This document shows, piece by piece, positions 43,244 through 50,841 of a DNA stretch of 64,000 nt. The stretch's first letter is position 1. Each line of letters begins with the position of its first letter. Source of the stretch: Mycobacterium sp. OTB74 (GTDB lineage: Bacteria; Actinomycetota; Actinomycetes; Mycobacteriales; Mycobacteriaceae); NCBI RefSeq assembly GCF_029892685.1, contig NZ_JARXVD010000015.1, positions 62,001 through 126,000 on the forward strand, read 5' to 3'. The notes under the pieces were generated by a model. That model was not told the DNA's origin, did no database searches, and saw only the letters and a list, made by a program, of their open reading frames with translations. The position numbers and the translations under genes were made by a program.

Positions 43244-43750
43244 ATGCCCCGGTCCTTCGACATGGTCGCCGATTACACCGGCACGGTCGATGAGGTGCAC
43301 CGGGCCTTCTTCAACAAGGCCTACTGGCTGGCCTTGATGGCCGATTCCGCCGCCAGCGTCGCCACCCTGGACTCGATAACCGATGACGGCCACGGCGGCG
43401 TGGACGTCGCTACCAGTCAGACCATGCGTGCCGACGGCCTGCCCGCCGTGGCCACCCAGTTCCACCGGGGCGATCTGAGCGTGGTCCGCGAGGAACACTG
43501 GGGCCCGCTGGTCGACGGGCGGGCGACGGGCACGGTGCATGCGCACATTCCCGGCGCGCCTGCCACCGTCTCGGGCACCTCCCTGCTGGAAGCGTCCGAC
43601 AACGGCGCTCGGATGTATCTCACCGCTAGCGTCGAAGTGCGTATCCCGCTGGTCGGCGGCAAGATCGAGGGGCTGATCGGGCACCTGGTCATCGATCTGA
43701 TTCGGATCGAACAGGAATTCACCAACAAGTGGATCGCCGACGGGCACTAA
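43244..43750 (+). CDS. DUF2505 protein (Rv0481c-like)
   Basis: The 168-aa protein matches the START-like DUF2505 family of actinobacteria: MPRSFDMVADYTGTVDEVHRAF, a central beta-rich region, and VGGKIEGLIGHLVIDLIRIEQEF near the end. No catalytic residues are obvious. It is divergent from murB with a 26-nt gap. Confidence 0.85.
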   Translation: MPRSFDMVADYTGTVDEVHRAFFNKAYWLALMADSAASVATLDSITDDGHGGVDVATSQTMRADGLPAVATQFHRGDLSVVREEHWGPLVDGRATGTVHAHIPGAPATVSGTSLLEASDNGARMYLTASVEVRIPLVGGKIEGLIGHLVIDLIRIEQEFTNKWIADGH

Positions 43751-43788
43751 GGCCTGCGCCCCGCGCGAGAACCACCACCGTTTTAACG

Positions 43789-43892
43789 TCCGTCACTTCA
43801 GCACCGATCTGTCCACCAGCACCCTCTTCCGGAACGTGATACCGAGTTCCGGATGTGGGTTGGGCACCTTTGACCGGTGCTGAAGTGACGGA
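43789..43892. repeat. 104-bp nested inverted-repeat element
   Basis: TCCGTCACTTCAGCACCG (43789-43806) and its exact reverse complement (43875-43892) enclose a second perfect repeat, TCCGGAAC (43828-43835) and GTTCCGGA (43846-43853). Neither stem has a T-tract, and both flanking genes run in the same direction. It could be a miniature mobile palindrome, a structured RNA or an unusual terminator. Confidence 0.75.
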
Positions 43893-43945
43893 TGTGACCT
43901 CCGGCGGGTCCCCGCCCACGCGAATACCAGCCCTAGACTCGGACC

Positions 43946-44800
43946 ATGAACTCGCCCGTCGGCCAGCCACGGGGCACATTGGTCGGCCAGCCACGGGGCA
44001 CATTGGTCGGCCAGCCACGGGGCACATTGGTCGGCCAGCCGACGCGTGGGACCACGGGCTACAACCGACTCCGTCGCAGCGACCGCTGGCTGGTGCATTC
44101 ACCACAGGTACGCACCGCATTGGCCGCCGCGGCCGACCCCCTGGTGATCGACCTGGGCTACGGCGCCCTGCCGGTGACGACGCTGGAGCTGGCCGGCCGA
44201 CTACGCCGGATCAGACCCGATGTGCGGGTGGTTGGCCTGGAGATTCACCCCGAGCGGGTGCGGCTGGCCCGCGAACTGGCCGGAGACGCCGCAGAATTCG
44301 CCCTCGGCGGGTTCGAATTGGCCGGCTACACCCCGATTTTGGTGCGGGCCTTCAATGTGCTGCGGCAGTACGACGTCGCCGACGTACCCGCGGCATGGGC
44401 GCAGATGCAGTCCCGGCTGGCCCCCGGCGGCCTGCTGGTCGACGGCACCTGCGACGAACTCGGGCGGCGCTGCTGTTGGGTACTGCTCGACGCCGCCGGG
44501 CCCGTCAGCCTGACCCTGGCATGCGACCCTTTCGCCATCGAGCGACCCTCCGATCTTGCCGAGCGGTTGCCGAAAGTGCTTATCCACCACAATGTTCCAG
44601 GCCAGCCTGTGCACGACTTACTGCGGGCCGCCGACCGCGCCTGGGCGACGGCGGCCGGACATGGGGTGTTCGGCCCGCGGGTGCGTTGGCGCGCGATGGT
44701 GGAACTACTTGTTGCCGAAGGCTTTCCGATTGCACCACCACGGCGACGCCTGCGTGACGGCGTGCTGACGGTGCCATGGACGGCCGTGGCGCCAGTCTGA
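43946..44800 (+). CDS. SAM-dependent methyltransferase-like protein with N-terminal octapeptide repeats
   Basis: The 284-aa protein has a class I methyltransferase core (PLVIDLGYGALPVTTLELAG, VVGLEIHPERVRLARELAG, MQSRLAPGGLLVDGTCDELG). Before it, residues 5-32 repeat VGQPRGTL three and a half times, encoded by a 24-bp tandem repeat. ATG 43946 includes the repeat; there is no other good start before the domain. The repeats look disordered. The substrate is unknown. I do not recall a counterpart at this position in M. tuberculosis. Confidence 0.72.
   Translation: MNSPVGQPRGTLVGQPRGTLVGQPRGTLVGQPTRGTTGYNRLRRSDRWLVHSPQVRTALAAAADPLVIDLGYGALPVTTLELAGRLRRIRPDVRVVGLEIHPERVRLARELAGDAAEFALGGFELAGYTPILVRAFNVLRQYDVADVPAAWAQMQSRLAPGGLLVDGTCDELGRRCCWVLLDAAGPVSLTLACDPFAIERPSDLAERLPKVLIHHNVPGQPVHDLLRAADRAWATAAGHGVFGPRVRWRAMVELLVAEGFPIAPPRRRLRDGVLTVPWTAVAPV
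43958..44040 (+). repeat. 24-bp in-frame minisatellite
   Basis: Three identical copies of GTCGGCCAGCCACGGGGCAC+ATTG (43958-43981, 43982-44005, 44006-44029) are followed by an 11-nt partial copy (44030-44040). The unit length is a multiple of three, so copy changes keep the methyltransferase frame. Confidence 0.95.
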
Positions 44801-44839
44801 GGACGGGCGACCTGGGTCAGCTGGCGCTACCCTGCGAGT

Positions 44840-45649
44840 ATGCGAATCGCCTTGGTGCAGATCAACACCGGCACCGACCCGTCGGCAAACCTGAAACTCG
44901 TCGACGAGTACACCGCCAGCGCCGCCGCTGCCGGAGCCCGCCTGGTGCTGTTCCCGGAGGCCACCATGTGCCGATTCGGGGTGCCACTGGCGCCGGTCGC
45001 CGAACCGCTGGACGGGCCGTGGGCCACCGCCGTCCGCGATATCGCCGCACGTCAGGGCGTCACGGTCGTCGCGGGCATGTTCTGCCCGTCGGGTGACGGC
45101 CGGGTGACCAATACCCTTATCGCCACTGGTCCCGGCGTCGAGGCGCACTACCACAAAATCCACCTGTACGACGCGTTCGGGTTCACCGAATCAAGAACGG
45201 TCGCACCGGGTTTCGATCCGGTCGTGATCGACGTCGAAGGTCTCAAGGTGGGCCTGAGCACCTGCTATGACATTCGTTTCCCCCAGCTGTTCCTGGAGCT
45301 GGCCCGCCTCGGCGCGCAATTGCTGACAGTGCACGCCTCGTGGGCGTCCGGTCCGGGAAAGCTGGACCAGTGGACGTTGCTGGCCCGCGCCCGCGCGCTG
45401 GACACCACCAGCATCGTGGCCGCCGTCGACCAGCCCTATCCCGGCGACGAACTCGCCAAACAGGGACCGACCGGTACCGGAGGCTCACTGGTGGCCTCCC
45501 CGACCGGGAACATTGTCGCCCAGGCCGGCAGTGCGCCCGAGCTGCTGATCGTCGACACCGACCTCACCACCGTCGACCAGGCACGGGACAGCATCGCAGT
45601 ACTGCGCAACCGCACAGATTTCGCCCGTAAGGCAGAATCGCGGAGGTGA
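44840..45649 (+). CDS. carbon-nitrogen hydrolase (nitrilase/omega-amidase-like, Rv0480c-like)
   Basis: The 269-aa nitrilase-superfamily protein has a full Glu-Lys-Cys triad: Glu in VLFPEATMCRFG (about 38), Lys in AHYHKIHLYDAFGF (about 101), and Cys in GLSTCYDIRFPQLF (about 142). It most resembles Nit1/Nit2-type omega-amidases or deaminated-glutathione amidases. ATG 44840 is chosen. Its stop overlaps the next gene's GTG by 3 nt. Confidence 0.88.
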   Translation: MRIALVQINTGTDPSANLKLVDEYTASAAAAGARLVLFPEATMCRFGVPLAPVAEPLDGPWATAVRDIAARQGVTVVAGMFCPSGDGRVTNTLIATGPGVEAHYHKIHLYDAFGFTESRTVAPGFDPVVIDVEGLKVGLSTCYDIRFPQLFLELARLGAQLLTVHASWASGPGKLDQWTLLARARALDTTSIVAAVDQPYPGDELAKQGPTGTGGSLVASPTGNIVAQAGSAPELLIVDTDLTTVDQARDSIAVLRNRTDFARKAESRR

Positions 45650-46623
45650 CTGATCCCTGGGCCCGTCCGGCCAACGACGAAGCTGCACCATCCGCGGAGT
45701 CCGAGCTGCCTTTAACACCGGCACAGACACCAGCACCGGCGCAACAAGGCCAACCGGTCTACGCCCAATCCGCGGAGCCCCCGCCCGGCCACGCCGCACC
45801 GGCAACCGCAGTGCTGCCCACGCAGCACGCCGCACCGCAGGAGATACCGGCCACCGACCCGTCGGCCAAGAAGCCCAGGGGTGGCGGCATCAAGCGCTTC
45901 TTCAGTGACCCGCTGTCGCTGATCCTCATCATCGTCATCGCCCTGGCGCTCGCCGTGGCCGGCGTCATCGGTGGCGAGGCGTACGCCCGCAACCGCGGTG
46001 ACTCGGTGGTGGCGCAGGCGGTGCAGTGTGTCGTGCAGGACAAGGTCGACGTGTCATTCGGGGCACGGCCGTTCCTGTGGCAGGTAGCCACCGGCCATTA
46101 CGACAACATCTCGGTGAGCACAGCCGGTAACCAGATCCGGTTCGCCAAGGGCATGAAGGCCCAAATCTCCATCGACGACGTCAAGCTGAACAAGACGGCC
46201 AACTCGTCGGGCACCATCGGTGCGCTCAACGCGACCGTCACCTGGTCGGCCGACGGCATCAAGCAGACCATCGCCAACACGGTCCCCGTGCTGGGCGGGC
46301 TGGTCAGCGACGTCAGCACCGACCCGTCGTCGGGAACCATCCAGTTGCAGGCCCCGCTGACCAAGATCGTGGCCAAGCCGACGGTTGTCGACGGTGGCGT
46401 CTCGTTGAAGGTTCTGCAGCTGAGCGGCCTGGGCGTGATGCTGCCGCACGAGTCCATCCAGCCCGCCCTGGATGCGTTCGCCGCGCAGTTGACCAAGGAC
46501 TACCCGCTGAACATCCACGTCGACAGCGTCCAGGTGACCGATACCGGCGTGATCGCCAAGTTCTCCACCCAGAACGCCACCATGCCGCTGGGTACTCAGG
46601 ACGCCTGCTTCTCTGGGCTCTGA
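45646..46623 (+). CDS. DUF2993 (LmeA-type) membrane-anchored protein (Rv0479c-like)
   Basis: The 325-aa protein has a Pro/Ala-rich cytoplasmic N-terminus (residues 1-85), one transmembrane helix (LSLILIIVIALALAVAGVIG, about 90-109), then an extracytoplasmic DUF2993 domain with VQCVVQDKVDVSFGARPFLW and a single C-terminal Cys pair partner (DACFSGL). A well-studied DUF2993 protein, LmeA, affects lipomannan elongation. GTG 45646 overlaps the nitrilase stop. Confidence 0.85.
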   Translation: MTDPWARPANDEAAPSAESELPLTPAQTPAPAQQGQPVYAQSAEPPPGHAAPATAVLPTQHAAPQEIPATDPSAKKPRGGGIKRFFSDPLSLILIIVIALALAVAGVIGGEAYARNRGDSVVAQAVQCVVQDKVDVSFGARPFLWQVATGHYDNISVSTAGNQIRFAKGMKAQISIDDVKLNKTANSSGTIGALNATVTWSADGIKQTIANTVPVLGGLVSDVSTDPSSGTIQLQAPLTKIVAKPTVVDGGVSLKVLQLSGLGVMLPHESIQPALDAFAAQLTKDYPLNIHVDSVQVTDTGVIAKFSTQNATMPLGTQDACFSGL

Positions 46624-46638
46624 CCCTTCAGCCAGACA

Positions 46639-46691
46639 GCGATTTGTACACGATTTTCCGCGCTAACCGCGGATGTTCGTGCACAAATCGC
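46639..46691. terminator. inverted repeat between convergent genes
   Basis: GCGATTTGTACACGA (46639-46653) and TCGTGCACAAATCGC (46677-46691) pair with one mismatch over 15 bp, enclosing a small CCGCG/CGCGG inner stem. The gap separates the convergent DUF2993 and deoC genes and probably terminates both. Confidence 0.7.
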
Positions 46692-46693
46692 GG

Positions 46694-47365
46694 CTAACCC
46701 AGCCCGTCGAGAACCGCGCGCGTCCCGGACAGGCCGAGTCGGGTGGCACCCGCATCGAGCATGGCCACGGCGTCGGCGGCAGTGCGGATTCCCCCGCTGG
46801 CCTTGATGCCCAGCCCGCGGCCCCCGACCGTGGCAGCCATGATCTGCACCGCCTCGACCGAGGCTCCACCGGCAGGGTGGAAACCGGTGGAGGTCTTCAC
46901 GAAATCAGCACCCGCGTCTGCCGCGGCCAGGCACACGTCGACCAGGGTCTGCGGGCTCGCCAGCGTCAGCAGAGCGGCCGATTCGACGATCACCTTCAGC
47001 ACCGCGCCGGGCACGGCGGCCCGCACCGCCGCGATGTCGGCGCCTACCGCGCTGAAGTCACCGGCGACGGCCGCGCCGACGTCGATCACCATGTCGACCT
47101 CGTGCGCACAGGCTTGGACTGCCTGCGCCGCTTCGGCCGCTTTGATCGCCGAAACATGCTTGCCCGACGGGAATCCCACGACAGTGGCGATCAAGATCTT
47201 CGCGGGCACGTCGACCGCACCGAGCATCGACGGCGATACGCACACCGCACAGACCCCGAGTTCGGCTGCCTCTCGACTGAGCGCGGCGACGTCAGCGGTG
47301 GTCGCTTCGGGCTTGAGCAGGGTGTGGTCGACCAGTGCGGCCACCTGTTCGCGCGACCAACTCAT
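46694..47365 (-). CDS. deoC: deoxyribose-phosphate aldolase
   Basis: DeoC cleaves 2-deoxyribose-5-phosphate to glyceraldehyde-3-phosphate and acetaldehyde in nucleoside catabolism. The 223-aa TIM barrel has DHTLLKPEATTADV at the start, EVDMVIDVGAAVAG, the Schiff-base Lys in DFVKTSTGFHPAGG (about residue 157), and KASGGIRTAADAVAM. The ATG follows directly after the stop of the DUF2599 gene. Confidence 0.93.
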   Translation of the reverse strand: MSWSREQVAALVDHTLLKPEATTADVAALSREAAELGVCAVCVSPSMLGAVDVPAKILIATVVGFPSGKHVSAIKAAEAAQAVQACAHEVDMVIDVGAAVAGDFSAVGADIAAVRAAVPGAVLKVIVESAALLTLASPQTLVDVCLAAADAGADFVKTSTGFHPAGGASVEAVQIMAATVGGRGLGIKASGGIRTAADAVAMLDAGATRLGLSGTRAVLDGLG

Positions 47366-47812
47366 CTAAAAGGGCTCCTCCGCATCGCCTGGGTTGCAGC
47401 GTGTCCGCACCATCGTCTGGTCGTCCACGACGGGCCGCCAAGGCTCCAGGTTCCAGCTGGTCTTGCCCGGTGAGGCGGCTTCGGCAAAGTACCAGTGGCA
47501 CAAGAACTGCGCGCGCATGCCAGGGGTGGCGGCGTCCGGGGCGTCGGCCAGCACCTCGGACCACGCTTCGTCGCCTTGCTTACTTATCGGCCCGGAGGCC
47601 AGGCGGCCGGCCCGCGTGGGGTACACCCGCAAGCTGGACTTGTGGCCGCCGTAGGTCACCCATTGGGTGTGATCGATGTACGGCGGCGCCGGAACCGGTT
47701 GTGGAGGAACCGGTTGCGGAGGCTGGGCCTCAGCGGGCGGCGCGGTGACTAGTCCGGCGGCGAATCCGCTGATGCATAGTGCCGAGAGCCCGGCAGTCAA
47801 CCAGCGGTACAC
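47366..47812 (-). CDS. secreted DUF2599 protein (Rv0477-like)
   Basis: The 148-aa exported protein has a Sec signal peptide (about residues 1-29, cleavage near AEA-QPP), a Pro-rich QPVPPQPVP linker, and a DUF2599 domain with two cysteines (LCHWYF, TRCNPGD) that could form a disulphide. GTG 47812 is chosen. The length equals M. tuberculosis Rv0477. The function is unknown. Confidence 0.85.
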   Translation of the reverse strand: MYRWLTAGLSALCISGFAAGLVTAPPAEAQPPQPVPPQPVPAPPYIDHTQWVTYGGHKSSLRVYPTRAGRLASGPISKQGDEAWSEVLADAPDAATPGMRAQFLCHWYFAEAASPGKTSWNLEPWRPVVDDQTMVRTRCNPGDAEEPF

Positions 47813-47815
47813 GGG

Positions 47816-48100
47816 TTACCGCGATTTCCCTTGCACTTCAAGAAGTTTGGGCCGCACGTCGACCAGATAGACGCCGGCGGCGCAGGCCGCGATGGCTGCC
47901 CCGACGGGCGGGCCGATGAAGTAGCCCAGGACGGCGGCGCCACCGAGGATGGCCAGCCACACCGGCTTGGTCAGCTTGTCGACCGCCGTATAGGCATCCG
48001 AGCGTTGTAGGGAGGCATGAACAAACGCGTAGACCGTGGTGACGAGCACCGCGATCTGCAATACGAAAAGGACGTAACCCACAAGGCCCTGAAGCTGCAC
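47816..48100 (-). CDS. DUF2516 membrane protein (Rv0476-like)
   Basis: The 94-aa protein has three hydrophobic helices (about residues 6-28, 45-62, 63-80), as in the actinobacterial DUF2516 family. It starts at GTG 48100, 43 nt downstream of hbhA, and ends 3 nt before the DUF2599 gene. Its start codon and presumed GAGAG ribosome site lie in the loop of a 16-bp perfect inverted repeat, suggesting translational control. Confidence 0.82.
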   Translation of the reverse strand: MQLQGLVGYVLFVLQIAVLVTTVYAFVHASLQRSDAYTAVDKLTKPVWLAILGGAAVLGYFIGPPVGAAIAACAAGVYLVDVRPKLLEVQGKSR

Positions 48101-48129
48101 GCTCTCAAGCCTATGTGGGTTACGTCCTT
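48068..48129 (-). promoter_or_regulatory. 16-bp perfect hairpin enclosing the DUF2516 start codon
   Basis: AAGGACGTAACCCACA (48068-48083) and TGTGGGTTACGTCCTT (48114-48129) are exact reverse complements separated by 30 nt. In the minus-strand transcript the 5' arm lies 14 nt after the hbhA stop, the loop carries the ribosome site and GTG start of the DUF2516 gene, and the 3' arm encodes its residues 7-11. There is no T-tract after the stem, so simple termination is less likely. Confidence 0.75.
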
Positions 48130-48143
48130 GACGTCGAACCTAC

Positions 48144-48773
48144 TTACTTCTGGGTGACCTTCTTGGCCGGAGCGGCCTTCTTGGCCGGAGCCTTGGCAGC
48201 GGCCTTGGCCGGGGCAGCCTTCTTGGGCGGAGCCTTGGGAGCAGCCTTGGCTGGGGCAGCCTTCTTGGCCGCAGCGTCGGTCTTGGCCGGCAGCTCGACG
48301 CCCACCAGCTTGGCAGCGCGCTCACCCACGGCGCGGGTCTGCGAAGCGACGGTGCCCAGTGCTTCCTGGGTCAGCTCTACTGCCTGGTCGGTGACGCTCT
48401 CGACGCGGTCGACGGCGCTCTCGATGGCAGGCTGGTTGCGCAGGCGCTCCAGGGCGGCCTCGCCACGCTCGACCAGCTTGTTGTAGGTGGCGGTGGCGTT
48501 CTCCGCGTAGCTCTCGGCGGCCTTGCGCAGCTCGTCGGTGCTCAGCTTCTCGCGCAGTTCCTCAACCTGGGTGGGCAGCTCTTCCTGCAGCTTGGTCAGG
48601 CGGGCACGGCCCTCTTCGACGCGCGCATTGGCGTCGCTGCGGGCCTCTTCGGCACGCTCACGCAGGCTCGCAACGATCTCGTTGACGGCGGCCAGGGCCA
48701 GGTCTGCGGCGCCGACGGCGGCGAGCAGCGGGGCTTTGAGGTCTTCGATGGTGGGCTGAGTGTTCTCGGCCAT
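48144..48773 (-). CDS. hbhA: heparin-binding haemagglutinin HbhA
   Basis: HbhA is a surface-exposed, Lys-rich adhesin that binds sulphated glycans, and it has also been linked to intracytosolic lipid inclusions. The 209-aa product has an N-terminal helix (IEDLKAPLLAAVGAADLALA), a long coiled coil (about 30-150), and a C-terminal tail of PAKKAA/PAKAA repeats (about 165-209), the heparin-binding and methylation region. No signal peptide is present, as is known for HbhA. Confidence 0.95.
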   Translation of the reverse strand: MAENTQPTIEDLKAPLLAAVGAADLALAAVNEIVASLRERAEEARSDANARVEEGRARLTKLQEELPTQVEELREKLSTDELRKAAESYAENATATYNKLVERGEAALERLRNQPAIESAVDRVESVTDQAVELTQEALGTVASQTRAVGERAAKLVGVELPAKTDAAAKKAAPAKAAPKAPPKKAAPAKAAAKAPAKKAAPAKKVTQK

Positions 48774-48821
48774 GTTCAGTGTTTCCTTTCTGGATTACTT
48801 CAGCGGTCAGTCGGCCAGGGA

Positions 48822-49319
48822 TCAGTCTTCGATCCGCTGGTGAGTGTCAGTTGTGGTCTGCTCCTCACGTGCGGCTGTCAGTTCGGGCTGGTCAGGAGGA
48901 TTTTTCGGAGCGGCCTCGTCGTTGGGGCCAACCTCCTCGACTGGGCGGGCAAGCGCCTCGTTCTGCTGCCGGAACGAGGCGTAGATATCCAGCAGCACCT
49001 GCTTCTGCCGTTCGGTGATCGCCTCGTCGGCGATGACTGCGTCGCGCACCTCACCTGCTGAGCTCGGCTCCAAAATCCCGGCTCGCACGTAGAGCACCTC
49101 GGCCGATACCCGCAGCGCCTTGGCGATTTGGTTCAGCACGTCCGCGGAAGGCTTGCGCAGTCCGCGTTCGATTTGGCTGAGGTAAGGGTTGCTGACGCCT
49201 GCTTTCTCGGCCAATTGACGGACCGAGACCTGCGCTGCTTCACGCTGAGCACGAATGAAGCTGCCGATGTCTTGCGCGGCGTTGGACACGACGGCTGCGA
49301 GGTCTCCATCCTGCGCCAT
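48822..49319 (-). CDS. XRE-family HTH regulator (Rv0474-like)
   Basis: The 165-aa protein has an HTH_3 domain (AQREAAQVSVRQLAEKAGVS then NPYLSQIERGLRKPS, about residues 26-60) and a charged C-terminal region (about 100-165) with acidic residues. M. tuberculosis Rv0474 has been reported as a copper-responsive regulator; whether that applies here is unknown. It is directly upstream of hbhA. A 28-bp imperfect palindrome 71 nt upstream may be its operator. Confidence 0.85.
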   Translation of the reverse strand: MAQDGDLAAVVSNAAQDIGSFIRAQREAAQVSVRQLAEKAGVSNPYLSQIERGLRKPSADVLNQIAKALRVSAEVLYVRAGILEPSSAGEVRDAVIADEAITERQKQVLLDIYASFRQQNEALARPVEEVGPNDEAAPKNPPDQPELTAAREEQTTTDTHQRIED

Positions 49320-49389
49320 GTCCGGCTCCTGAGGTGTCTGTGCTGCGTGTTTGGTATCCGCAAGCGCTATAAACCACCGTACGACCGGG

Positions 49390-49417
49390 TGCTAACTATT
49401 GCAAGCAGTAGCTAGCA
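49390..49417 (-). promoter_or_regulatory. 28-bp imperfect palindrome upstream of the XRE gene
   Basis: TGCTAACTATTGC (49390-49402) and GCAGTAGCTAGCA (49405-49417) are reverse complements apart from two positions, with a 2-nt centre. It is AT-richer than its surroundings and sits between the DUF445 stop and the XRE start, so it is a plausible autoregulatory site for the hbhA transcript. Confidence 0.55.
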
Positions 49418-49420
49418 CAC

Positions 49421-50788
49421 CTAGAAAGCCAGTTGCGCCAGCGAATAGATCACCAGTCCGGCCAGCGACCCGACAACCGTACCGTTGATCCTGATGAACT
49501 GCAGGTCACGGCCCACATACAGCTCAATCCGGCGGCTCGCTTCTTCCGCATCCCAACGCTCGATGGTCTCGGTGATGATCGCTGTGATCTCCGTCCCGTA
49601 CTGCGCCACGAGGTGCTTTGCTCCACGAATCAGCCAGTCGTCGACCTTGTCCCGTAGATCGGCGTCGTCCCGTAGTGATTCCCCGATCCGGACAACTGAA
49701 TCGGCGATCCGCGTACGCAGCGCCGACGACGGATCGTCGACGGACTCCAGGATGATCCGTTTGGCGGCAGTCCACGCCGTCTCAGCAGCCCGCGCGACCT
49801 CATCGCGCGCCATGATCTGTTCCTTCACCCGCTCGGCGCGCGCAATGGTGTCCGGGTCGTGCTGCAGATCGCCGGCGAAGTCGAACAGGAACTTGGTGGC
49901 CGACCGGCGCAGTTCATGGTCGGGGTTGCGCCGCACCTTGTCGGTGAAGTCCATCAGCTCGCGGTGGATGCGGTCACCCACCAGGTGATCCACCCAGCGC
50001 GGCGACCAGGTCGGCGAGTCCCGCTCGATCACGCGCTCGATGATCTCGCCCGCATTCAGCGACCACTGGAACGCCCGGTCGGCCAGCATCTGCAACAGCG
50101 CCTCCTGCCGCCGTTCGGCCAGCAGGCTCTCCAGCACCCGGCCGATCGGCGGACCCCACTGCGGTTCGGCGATGCGCTTGACGATCATCCGGTCCAGCAC
50201 ATGCTGCACGTCCTCGTCGCGCAGCATCTCCACCAGTACCCGCAGCGCCGTCGAGGCCTCGCTGGCCACCCGGGTGGCATGGGTCGGCTCGGACAGCCAT
50301 TTACCCACCCGTCCGGCAACCTGTGCGTCCCGCAACTTGGTCTCGATCACCTCGGGCGACATGAAGTTCTGTCGTACGAAGGTGCCCAAGCCCTCGCCCA
50401 GTTGGTCCTTCTTGTGTTTGATGATCGCGGTGTGCGGAATCGGCAATCCCAACGGATGGCGGAACAGCGCTGTAACGGCGAACCAGTCAGCCAGGCCACC
50501 GACCATGCCTGCCTCGGCCGCGGCACGCACATAGCCGATCCACGCCGCGGGATGCGGCCCGGTGTGGGCCTGCAGCAACGTACAGAGCGCGAAGATCAGC
50601 GTCGCACCGAGAAGGAAACTTAGCGCAACAAACTTCATTCGGCGCAGGTCACGACGCCGCTCGTCGTCCGCGGCCGCGTCGGCCCCGGCGATGGATTCGG
50701 CGAAACTCGGGCGCGAATCGCGCTGCGCGCCTGGTCTCGAATTGAGTCCAGCGCCCGCACTCGGTCGGTGTGCCACGCCTTCCATCAT
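49421..50788 (-). CDS. DUF445 family membrane protein (Rv0473-like)
   Basis: The 455-aa protein has an N-terminal cytoplasmic region, a helix near residues 55-75 (FVALSFLLGATLIFALCTLL), the DUF445 signature AAEAGMVGGLADWFAVTALFRHPLG, long amphipathic helices, and a C-terminal helix (GTVVGSLAGLVIYSLAQL). DUF445 proteins span membranes and have no assigned activity. ATG 50788 gives the M. tuberculosis length; a second ATG follows immediately. It is divergent from the TetR gene. Confidence 0.85.
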   Translation of the reverse strand: MMEGVAHRPSAGAGLNSRPGAQRDSRPSFAESIAGADAAADDERRRDLRRMKFVALSFLLGATLIFALCTLLQAHTGPHPAAWIGYVRAAAEAGMVGGLADWFAVTALFRHPLGLPIPHTAIIKHKKDQLGEGLGTFVRQNFMSPEVIETKLRDAQVAGRVGKWLSEPTHATRVASEASTALRVLVEMLRDEDVQHVLDRMIVKRIAEPQWGPPIGRVLESLLAERRQEALLQMLADRAFQWSLNAGEIIERVIERDSPTWSPRWVDHLVGDRIHRELMDFTDKVRRNPDHELRRSATKFLFDFAGDLQHDPDTIARAERVKEQIMARDEVARAAETAWTAAKRIILESVDDPSSALRTRIADSVVRIGESLRDDADLRDKVDDWLIRGAKHLVAQYGTEITAIITETIERWDAEEASRRIELYVGRDLQFIRINGTVVGSLAGLVIYSLAQLAF

Positions 50789-50841
50789 CCTGCATGGCTC
50801 TGACCGATGCCCCGTATTATCAAGCTGATCTAGCGGAACGG

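Noticed and set aside
43958..44040. Possible CRISPR array
   Set aside because: Units are contiguous without unique spacers and lie in frame within a coding sequence, so this is a minisatellite.
48144..48330. Possible DNA repeat array in the 3' part of hbhA
   Set aside because: The repetitiveness reflects the coding of PAKKAA-type repeats that are the known heparin-binding tail.
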